From positions 308,180-372,179 of the forward strand of contig NZ_BMYQ01000001.1 of NCBI RefSeq assembly GCF_014652355.1: a DNA stretch of 64,000 nt, given 5' to 3'. Under the pieces are notes generated by a model. The model ran no database searches. It saw only the letters and a program-made list of their open reading frames with translations, and was not told the DNA's origin. A program made the position numbers and the translations under genes. Shown here piece after piece: positions 49,915 through 57,000 of the stretch (its first letter is position 1; each line of letters begins with the position of its first letter). Origin of the DNA: Gemmobacter lanyuensis. Lineage in GTDB: Bacteria; Pseudomonadota; Alphaproteobacteria; Rhodobacterales; Rhodobacteraceae.

Positions 49915-51654
49915 TCAGGCCTGTTTGCGCCAGGCGATGCCTGTGTGATCAATGCGCTCTACGGGTTCAAAGATACCTCGGGTCGCGCGGAACTCATCGA
50001 CAGCCTCGGCACACCGGGGCAGCGCGTAGTCGTCGATGATGATGACCCCACCGGGCGAAACCTTGTCATAAAGCGCGGTCAAAGCGTCCATGGTGGAACT
50101 GTAGTGATCCCCGTCAAGCCGCAGCAGGGCGATGCGGTCGATCGGCGCATGGGGCAGCGTGTCGCAGAACCACCCCGGAAGGAACCTGATCCGGTCCGAC
50201 ATCAGGCCAATTTCCTCAAAACTGGCCCGCACGGTGTTTTCCGAAACGGCAAGCCCGGCGTTGTTGAGAGGTTCAACGAACCCGGAACAGTCAAGGTCAC
50301 CATCCATCACGGGAAGCCCTTCGAACGAATCCGCGAGCCAGACCGAGCGGTCATTGATGCGCCTTGCCGCTAGAATACCCGCCATCATCATGGCTGATCC
50401 GCCGCGCCACACGCCACATTCGATCAAATCGCCAGGAATGGCTTGCTCCAGCACGGTTTCGACCGCCCGACGCAGATAGCTCAGACGCTTCTTCCCCGTC
50501 ATCGTCAGGGCCGTTGGCAGAACCTCGTTGCCAACGAGCAGGCCTTCGGTCTCTGCCCCGATGACGCGCCGCAACTGGCGCGGATAGGCAGATTTCGAAG
50601 CCTCGATCAGATCCTCGCGTCCTGCCGACTTGAGCGTGACAAGCAGGGCGCGAAGCCGTGCCTCGGCCTCGCGCGCGCCGGTGTTGAGAAGCCGCTGCTC
50701 CAGAAGATCAAGATAGAGGTTTTCCGGGGACGGCTCCTTTGACGTCGAAGCCTTGAACATTTTGCCCTGCAGCGGCGGCGTGTTGGTCTGGAACACCCAA
50801 TAGGGCTTGCGCACGCCTTTCGGCGGGCGCGTCCGAAGCCGCTGGAACTCTCGCGTCATGATGCGCGCTTGTTCGGGGAAATCTTTGTGAGAGGCCGCTG
50901 CGCTCTTGGTGTGCGTCTGATGGAACGTCGCTTCGCCTCCAAGTGCAATGATCTGCGTTCCAGGCAACTCCGCCGCCCGATAGAAGACATCGGAGCTTGC
51001 GTAGCCGCCGCCGTCGGTCTGGAACGCCTCGTCATAGCCGCCGACCTCGTTCCAAAGGTCACGTGACATGGTCAGGGCATTGCTTTCAAACCCGGGCGCA
51101 TACCATTGCAGAATGCTCGGCTGTTCGATCAGCCCGCTGGAGATTTCGAACAGTCGATAACCATCCTTCGGCCAATCGATCGACTGAAGCAACCTGTCTT
51201 CAACCTCGGCTGAATAGCCGGTGAATTCAGCCGCGGATTGTGGGTAGAAGCCTAGGACTAGCGTCGAGGTATATATGATCGCCCGATCATGGCAGCGGGT
51301 AGCTGCGACGCTTGCCGCGAGAAGCCCGGGCGACGGCATCCGGGCGCCATCGATGATTGTGCAGATCAGCTTCCCGCGGGCAGCGGCAAGTCCCATGTTC
51401 ATCGCCTGAACCGGAGACGGCAGGCCGGAGTTGCAATAGAGGATTTTCAGGTCCAGCCCGAGGCCGGCAAAATCTTCCACCTGCGGCGGGAATGCAGAGC
51501 CGTTGTCGACCACAATGACTTCATAGGGGATTGCCTCCATGCCCCGTTGGTAACTGGGGGAGAGTGCCAGCAATGTTCGGGGCAATTCACGCGCCATTTC
51601 ATAGCACGCGACGACGACGCTGAGGTGGGGAGCGATATCCGCTGTTCCGGTCAT
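49915..51654 (-). CDS. GT2 glycosyltransferase fused to a TylF-type O-methyltransferase
   Basis: 579 residues. Residues 1-280 are a family 2 glycosyltransferase (LSVVVACYEMARELPRTLL, VIVVDNGSAF nucleotide site, then a DGGGYASSDVFYRA acceptor region). Residues about 370-579 match TylF/MycF macrocin O-methyltransferases (DLIECGVWRGGSAMMMAG, DSFEGLP, RLDGDHYSSTMDAL, IIIDDY). TylF enzymes O-methylate deoxysugars, so the fusion may add and methylate a sugar in one protein. Starts in an ATGA overlap with the ACP gene upstream. Confidence 0.82.
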   Translation of the reverse strand: MTGTADIAPHLSVVVACYEMARELPRTLLALSPSYQRGMEAIPYEVIVVDNGSAFPPQVEDFAGLGLDLKILYCNSGLPSPVQAMNMGLAAARGKLICTIIDGARMPSPGLLAASVAATRCHDRAIIYTSTLVLGFYPQSAAEFTGYSAEVEDRLLQSIDWPKDGYRLFEISSGLIEQPSILQWYAPGFESNALTMSRDLWNEVGGYDEAFQTDGGGYASSDVFYRAAELPGTQIIALGGEATFHQTHTKSAAASHKDFPEQARIMTREFQRLRTRPPKGVRKPYWVFQTNTPPLQGKMFKASTSKEPSPENLYLDLLEQRLLNTGAREAEARLRALLVTLKSAGREDLIEASKSAYPRQLRRVIGAETEGLLVGNEVLPTALTMTGKKRLSYLRRAVETVLEQAIPGDLIECGVWRGGSAMMMAGILAARRINDRSVWLADSFEGLPVMDGDLDCSGFVEPLNNAGLAVSENTVRASFEEIGLMSDRIRFLPGWFCDTLPHAPIDRIALLRLDGDHYSSTMDALTALYDKVSPGGVIIIDDYALPRCAEAVDEFRATRGIFEPVERIDHTGIAWRKQA

Positions 51655-51905
51655 GCGACGAGCCCGGACTGCCGCAGATCATCGATCAGGCTACGGAGAT
51701 TTGCATTTCGGAGGAAAAGCGTGGCATCAATCTCGCAGTTGAACGTCTCTTCAAAGGCGCCACCGATGATCACACTGTCCACCGAGTCGAGGCCGAGAGC
51801 CGCGAACTCGGCGTCGAGATCGAACGCCTCTGGCGGCAGATCAAGAAAGTCTGTCAGATACTTTGTTGTCCAGGCGATCACCTGATCGGCATCCAGTTTG
51901 GTCAT
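51651..51905 (-). CDS. Acyl carrier protein 1 of the island cluster
   Basis: 84 residues with a carrier-protein four-helix pattern and the phosphopantetheine attachment Ser in GLDSVDSV. Translationally coupled on both sides (ATGA overlaps with P450 and GT-TylF genes). Probably carries the acyl intermediate. Confidence 0.85.
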   Translation of the reverse strand: MTKLDADQVIAWTTKYLTDFLDLPPEAFDLDAEFAALGLDSVDSVIIGGAFEETFNCEIDATLFLRNANLRSLIDDLRQSGLVA

Positions 51906-53143
51906 GGGGCAAGGCCTTTCTGCGGAGAGAGAATGAGGGGAAGGTGGAGAGCCCTGCGCAGTGTCTGACGGTCATGCCATTCGAACGGCAGATCAGAAAC
52001 GCGGCGCGGCAGGCGTTGGAGGATCACGCGCAGGGCTGTTTCAGCTTCCAGCAACGCAAGCTCGGCGCCAAGGCAATAATGCCGCCCAAGGCCAAAGCCA
52101 AATCCGCGGCGGTTGCTGCGCCATGGGTCGAACCGATCAGGATCCGGATAGACCGCAGGATCGCGGGAGGCAGCATCTGTAAGCAGCAGAAGCCTTTCCC
52201 CACGGGAAATTCTTGCCCCGCCGAGAGTCAGATCGGTCTGAGCGATACGCCACATTTGCCGCACCGGGGGCGCATATCTGAGCGTTTCCTCAACAGCAGC
52301 GCGTAGGATGGGCGGCTCGGCATCGACCAGGGCGTCGACAAGCCCGGCCTCAACAACTGCGGCGATGGTATTGCCGATCAGGGCGGCCGTATTTTCCGAT
52401 GCAGCCATGATCAGGAACATCACATGGTTTGCAATATCAACATCAGACAACGGGTATGATGCATCGGCCAGCAGGATCATGCGGCTTATAGCACTGTCGT
52501 CCGGCTTTTTGCGCCGCTCTGAGACGATCGACAGAAACGGAAGGCGTTGGTCTATGATCAACGTCTCCATCCGCGCATAATACCGTGGCGAGCATCCACG
52601 GTCAAAGGTCCGGCCGATTTCGGCGGTCTCACGCACGAAATCCACAACCAACGGACCCGGCAGGCCTAGGACATGCGCGATGAACAGCGAGGGCAGGACA
52701 TCTGCGTAACGAAGGGCTGCATCAAAGGTGCGATCTTTTGCCACATCCGCCAGAAGATCTTCGGAAAGCCTGTTCAAGACGGCGGCATGATCGGCCAAGC
52801 AGCCTTGGGGCAAGACCGCCCTGAGAAAGCGCCTTGCATCCTCGTGTTGAGGCGGATTGATGAAGGGCAAGAAAGCCGACAGCAGACCCGTCAGGGTCGG
52901 TGTGGGTTTCCCGCTGCGCGTGCAAAGATCCTGGACGATCGACGAGAGATCTGCCACCAGAAAACTGCGGTCAGTCAGTACAGACGTCACCTCGGCATGA
53001 CGATGAACGATCCAGCATCGGTCCTGCATGGCCCAAAAAACAGGTGGTGCATCCAGCAGCATCGGCCATGGCTGGTCGCATAATTCCGGGCCCTTCTGCC
53101 TCAGTGTGGAAAAGTCGCGAAGTTCAGGGATATGTTTGTTCAT
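51902..53143 (-). CDS. Cytochrome P450 of the island operon
   Basis: 413 residues; haem loop FGLGRHYCLGAELALLE, ExxR in EETLR, I-helix MAASENTAAL with the acidic-alcohol pair (E-N-T) intact. The start ATG at 53143 (MNKHIPELRDF) overlaps the acyl-AMP ligase by 20 bp. Sits between FAAL and ACP1, suggesting oxidation of an ACP-bound acyl chain. Confidence 0.88.
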   Translation of the reverse strand: MNKHIPELRDFSTLRQKGPELCDQPWPMLLDAPPVFWAMQDRCWIVHRHAEVTSVLTDRSFLVADLSSIVQDLCTRSGKPTPTLTGLLSAFLPFINPPQHEDARRFLRAVLPQGCLADHAAVLNRLSEDLLADVAKDRTFDAALRYADVLPSLFIAHVLGLPGPLVVDFVRETAEIGRTFDRGCSPRYYARMETLIIDQRLPFLSIVSERRKKPDDSAISRMILLADASYPLSDVDIANHVMFLIMAASENTAALIGNTIAAVVEAGLVDALVDAEPPILRAAVEETLRYAPPVRQMWRIAQTDLTLGGARISRGERLLLLTDAASRDPAVYPDPDRFDPWRSNRRGFGFGLGRHYCLGAELALLEAETALRVILQRLPRRVSDLPFEWHDRQTLRRALHLPLILSPQKGLAP

Positions 53144-54782
53144 CTGCCGCGGCATCCGAACGCGCAAAGGCGCGGCACAAGTGACGTTGTATTTTCCCGC
53201 TTGTGGTTCGCGGCAACCTTCCCTCCCGCACGAAAAAGACTTGGTCCAGGGTAAAGCCATGCACGCGGGTCACGGCCTCCCGGACTGAGCGCGCCAAGGC
53301 ATCCGGGTCAAAGTTTGCAAAGCTGCGGCGCGAGACTTCGTGAACCGCAACTATCCGGTCACCACCATCTGTCTCTGCCTCCTCAACAAAGACGGCACCT
53401 GCCCCATGGACGAGGTCGGAAGAAACGGAGCTGATCGTGTCGTCAAGGTCATTGCCATGATGTTTGACCCCTCGGATGATAAAGATGTCCTTCGTGCGGC
53501 CTGTCACGAACAATTCGCCGGATTGGAGAAATCCCAGATCGCCTGTTTTCAGGAACTCACCGTCTGTCCCGTCGGCAAGCCGCGCATGGAAGGTTGCCGC
53601 TGTCGCAACTTCGTCCCGCCAATATCCCTCGCTCACATGTGGACCAGAGACGCAGATTTCCCCTTGCTCTCCGTCTGGCAGCACGTCGCCCTCAGGTCCA
53701 ATGATGCGCACAATTTGCGGGCTGAGAACCTTTCCACAAGAAACAACTCGCTTTCCGTTAAAAGCAACAGTCCTAAGCCCTGATCGAGGAGGTCCGCCGG
53801 AGACGAACAATGTTGCTTCGGCTAGCCCATAGCAGGGCAGGAAGGCATCTTCGCAAAAGCCTGCACCCGCGAAAGCATCGGCAAAGCGCCGCAGTGCGGC
53901 GACACGCACAGGCTCTGCCCCGCAGAATGCTGTGGTCCATGAAGAAAGATCCAAACCCTCACGGTCTTTGTCGCTGACCATTCTGGCGCAAAGGTCATAG
54001 GCAAAACTGGGTGCGCCGCTGCCTGTTGCTCTGAATCTGCTGATGGCCCGCACCCACCGAACCGGCTTTTGTAAAAAAGCGAAAGTTGGCATGATGTATG
54101 TGCTTCGCCCGGCCTGCAGCGGATAGAGGATTGTTCCGATCAGCCCCATGTCATGAAATACCGGTAGCCATGTCACCGACGGCTCGGACGGATCGGCACC
54201 GAAGATCTGGGCGATCATTGCATGATTTGCCATCAGGTTTCCGAACGAAATGGTGACGCCCCGGGGGATTGCCGTGGACCCAGAAGTGAACTGGATCAGG
54301 GCAGTATCCTCCGGCCGCCATTCTCGCGCGGGAAAGTCCGCCGTGGGAACTGCAAGGTCGGTCGTGATCCAGTCGCAATCCGAACCAAGACGCTCTCTCA
54401 GCGCCTTGTCTTGGGCGATGGCCTCGGTTGTTAGGATGACCTGAGCCCCGGCGGCTGCCCTGATGTTCGCGGTCCGCTCGCGCGCTCGATCTGTTTGCGG
54501 TTGCGGTGCTGGGACCGCGATCACACCCGCCAGGAAGCAGGCGAATATCGTCACGATGAACGGCAGACCCGTAGGATAGATCAGCAGCGCTGGCTCCCTC
54601 GGGCCAATACGCTGGGCAATAACCGACGCAAGGCCGACAGCCTGGGCATGGAGTTCGGAAAACGTCAAGCTTTCCGTCACATCCTCGCCTCTCGGCATGA
54701 AGCCGAACGCGATCTTGTCGGGGGTGTTACGTGCCCAGTAGCCAAGCGCCTCACGCAGGTCGTGGATGCCGGTTACAGTCAC
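53124..54782 (-). CDS. Fatty acyl-AMP ligase (FAAL)
   Basis: 552 residues. Adenylates a fatty acid and transfers it to an ACP. Core motifs: FTSGSTAIPRGV (A3), PCYGLAEATLFVSGG (FAAL type), KTGDLGF (A8) and the C-terminal Lys in LPRTTSGKIQRHL. GTG start at 54782 in a GTGA overlap with the ACP2 stop. Flanked by two ACPs, which fits direct loading without a PKS. Confidence 0.9.
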   Translation of the reverse strand: MTVTGIHDLREALGYWARNTPDKIAFGFMPRGEDVTESLTFSELHAQAVGLASVIAQRIGPREPALLIYPTGLPFIVTIFACFLAGVIAVPAPQPQTDRARERTANIRAAAGAQVILTTEAIAQDKALRERLGSDCDWITTDLAVPTADFPAREWRPEDTALIQFTSGSTAIPRGVTISFGNLMANHAMIAQIFGADPSEPSVTWLPVFHDMGLIGTILYPLQAGRSTYIMPTFAFLQKPVRWVRAISRFRATGSGAPSFAYDLCARMVSDKDREGLDLSSWTTAFCGAEPVRVAALRRFADAFAGAGFCEDAFLPCYGLAEATLFVSGGPPRSGLRTVAFNGKRVVSCGKVLSPQIVRIIGPEGDVLPDGEQGEICVSGPHVSEGYWRDEVATAATFHARLADGTDGEFLKTGDLGFLQSGELFVTGRTKDIFIIRGVKHHGNDLDDTISSVSSDLVHGAGAVFVEEAETDGGDRIVAVHEVSRRSFANFDPDALARSVREAVTRVHGFTLDQVFFVREGRLPRTTSGKIQRHLCRAFARSDAAADEQTYP

Positions 54783-55054
54783 GATCTTTGGTCCGGGCCA
54801 AGGGTGAAGGAGGCGAGCAGGAGTTTGGCGAAGGCTTCGAGGGACTCTGCCTCGAAGATAAGCACCGGATCGACAGGCATACCGAATTGTTCTTCCATCG
54901 CGCCGCAAAGGTAGACGGCCTCGGCCGAGGTTACACCGAGATCGATGAAGCTATGATCCAGCCGTATTTCTGTCTCTGGAAGCCCAATGAACTGCGCAAC
55001 GTGACGCACGACAGAGGCGCGCAAGTGATTTTCGGCTTCTGGTCCGGGCAGCAT
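54779..55054 (-). CDS. Acyl carrier protein 2 of the island cluster
   Basis: 91 residues; the phosphopantetheine Ser lies in LGVTSAEAVYL (Thr replaces the usual Asp). ATG 55054 follows GAAGAGA; an upstream TTG at 55072 is less likely. Precedes FAAL, as in other FAAL-ACP pairs. Confidence 0.78.
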   Translation of the reverse strand: MLPGPEAENHLRASVVRHVAQFIGLPETEIRLDHSFIDLGVTSAEAVYLCGAMEEQFGMPVDPVLIFEAESLEAFAKLLLASFTLGPDQRS

Positions 55055-55064
55055 TGCGGTCTCT

Positions 55065-56036
55065 TCAAGCAAGTTCAGGCGTCAGCATCGTTGCGTCCGA
55101 TACACGCACGCGGCCGACAGGCGCAAGGTGATCGCTCCAGCACAGCGGCCCGAAGGGAAAGACCACGGGGTAGAGGATTAAGTCCCAATCCCCGGGAAAG
55201 GAAGGGGCTCGTACCATTATACCGCTCGCGCCCCTCATTACCGGTTGGCCCGACACTTGGAACGGGTCTCGCGTTTCGGAACTGCGCCAGAAATAGGCAA
55301 CCTGCAATACCTCTGGCATATGACCCGAGAGTACGTCAATCTGAAGGTCGACGCTGACCTCCTCACCCGGGAGGACGGTCGCTTCAGAAGGTCTTGCAGT
55401 CAAGCGGATGCGGGGCGCGTCAAGCGGTGCGCCGTTCTCAGCTGCAGCACGAATGCTTTTGATAGTGCTGACCAGTGTTTCCAGACGGCCGGGTGTAAAA
55501 TAGGTTCCATGCCCCCCGGGAACGATGTGCGCGGCGGGACGCGGAAACATTCGCTCCCAACGCAGTTTGGCGCTGTGTTCCTCGCCCCGCAGATACGGAT
55601 TGAAAAGCTCGCTCTCTGCTCCGAACAACAATGCCACTGGGCAAGGAAGGGGGAAGGAGGGCTCCACTTCCAGTGCGATGAAACTTTTGCAGGTCCGTCC
55701 TGCCAGCGACCAGCGCGCCGTGAGCTGCGCTGCGACGCCAACGCCCTGACAGTTGCCTCCGATGAAGGATAAGCCGCCGTCGAGGCAGTCCAATAAAATG
55801 TCAGCGTAATGGTCACCCATTCGGACATCCAGCGCGCTTCTTCCTGGCTCCAGTCTTGCGATAAGGTGCAAGGAGCGAATTCCTATGAGCGGCTGGTCAT
55901 CTCCCAAGAGGCTGGCGAGGCGGGGAAATTCATGTTCTGCGTTGAAGCACCAAATCAAAGGGGGCCGCTGTCCGTTCGGGTTCAGAATGCGGACAAGACC
56001 ACGTTCGTCCAAAGGATCCCCAGCCCACTTGCTCAT
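55065..56036 (-). CDS. Thioesterase/alpha-beta hydrolase with Cys at the nucleophile position, plus C-terminal beta domain
   Basis: At least 323 residues from the first in-frame ATG (56036). The N-terminal half resembles type II/NRPS-type thioesterases (PPLIWCFNAEHEFPRLASLL and FIGGNCQGVGVAAQL, in which Cys stands where Ser is usual). The C-terminal 100 residues look like a beta-sandwich (TVLPGEEVSVDLQIDVLSGH). Coding similarity seems to continue upstream (LEAERLLATQAH), and a different frame starts MSIGDHGNFGAFWKL at 56110, so the true start may be lost to a frameshift. First gene of the cluster operon. Confidence 0.68.
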   Translation of the reverse strand: MSKWAGDPLDERGLVRILNPNGQRPPLIWCFNAEHEFPRLASLLGDDQPLIGIRSLHLIARLEPGRSALDVRMGDHYADILLDCLDGGLSFIGGNCQGVGVAAQLTARWSLAGRTCKSFIALEVEPSFPLPCPVALLFGAESELFNPYLRGEEHSAKLRWERMFPRPAAHIVPGGHGTYFTPGRLETLVSTIKSIRAAAENGAPLDAPRIRLTARPSEATVLPGEEVSVDLQIDVLSGHMPEVLQVAYFWRSSETRDPFQVSGQPVMRGASGIMVRAPSFPGDWDLILYPVVFPFGPLCWSDHLAPVGRVRVSDATMLTPELA

Positions 56037-56192
56037 CAAATGGGCTTGTGTGGCGAGCAGTCGTTCAGCTTCCAAAACGCACCAAAATTGCCGTGATCTC
56101 CGATGCTCATCCGGTTGAACCCGGGATTCTTTATAGAGCTTGCCGCGGTTGCGCCGACAGAGCAATGGGTAATCGGCTTCATGCCTCTGCAC

Positions 56193-56576
56193 CGCTGCGC
56201 AGATCAGCCATTGCTGTGATTTGGGCTGCGAAAGACAGATGCGCGCAAAAGTTTATGATGCTCGGAAGCAGGTAACGTTATGGTGTTGTCGAGACGCCAT
56301 CAATTCTTCTCCGAGTAAGGGATATGCCACCTGCCTGACGAGCCCGTCACCCGACTGCCTGGCCCATCGGGATTTGCCCCCGAATGCGCTTGCACGAGGT
56401 AATCCGCGCCCGAGCGTGCAAGCTGACTGAACAGGTGATTGAGACGGATTTGACGCAGCTGACGGCCGCCTTTCCCGACGAAAAGCTCTTGGCTGGCTGG
56501 CCGCGACCGATGCGCCATGAGTATTGTGCCGTTGGTCTTGGTGTTTGGCGTTCTCGGTTAGCGTCCCAGAGGCTGG
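56193..56576. other. Unassigned DNA upstream of the thioesterase gene
   Basis: 384 bp between the cluster operon and the IS21 fragment. It must contain the promoter of the seven-gene operon. A frame from 56384 (MRLHEVIRARACKL) is open but crosses the IS terminal repeats and looks spurious. I see no gene I can support. Confidence 0.45.
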
Positions 56577-56966
56577 TGTCTGTTGATTTCCACCCGGACC
56601 TGAGCCGGGTAGGCGCATAATTTCCACTGAGAATTGAGCCATGTGAACCTTCCCCCCGGAGCGGCGAGCGGCGGGGGTAACGGATTGATCCACATGGGAC
56701 TTTTGAACATCATTCCACGTATGCACTTGCGACAGAAGCTGTAGATCCGCGAGATTGCTAGGCGCACTGGTTTGTCGCGCAATACCTTGACCAAGCATCT
56801 TGCTGCTAACACTGTGGAGCCGAAGTTTGCGACGCCAGAGCGGCAGAGCAAGCTTGACCCCTTTGCCGAGAAGTTGGCGGTCTGGTTGAAGACCAACGCC
56901 AGCAAGCCACGCAAAGAGCGGCAGACACTGAAGAAGATGCACGCCGATTTGGTAACGCTCGGGTTG
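56577..56966 (+). mobile_element. IS21-family fragment (left end plus truncated istA)
   Basis: Terminal repeats 56585-56606 and 56619-56640 share the core TTTCCAC...GAGCC, 34 bp apart, as in IS21 multiple end repeats. The istA start MGLLNIIPRMHLRQKL (56694) is followed by TAG at 56742, then [19 protein letters not shown] to HADLVTLGL. The copy stops at about 56966, 35 bp from acrB, with no istB or right end. Confidence 0.8.
56694..56966 (+). pseudogene. istA: Truncated istA transposase with internal stop
   Basis: Frame as above: HTH region IREIARRTGLSRNT and SKLDPFAEKLAVWLKT are typical of IstA, but a TAG interrupts residue 17 and the gene ends after about 90 codons. The catalytic DDE domain is missing. 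Inactive. Confidence 0.8.
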
Positions 56967-56969
56967 GGG

Positions 56970-56992
56970 TGCGGCACCTCCGGGGTGCCGCA
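56970..56992 (-). terminator. Possible acrB terminator hairpin
   Basis: TGCGGCACC (56970-56978) pairs with GGTGCCGCA (56984-56992); no T-run follows on the minus strand, perhaps because the IS21 insertion replaced it. Confidence 0.4.
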
Positions 56993-57000
56993 TCCTTGGT

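Noticed and set aside
56384-56620. 78-codon + frame before the IS21 fragment
   Set aside because: It runs across the IS21 terminal repeats and has no family resemblance; not treated as a gene.
45641-57000. Search for duplicated tRNA-Ser 3' end (att) at the right island edge
   Set aside because: No repeat of the tRNA 3' sequence was seen near 56-57 kb, so no attachment site is claimed.
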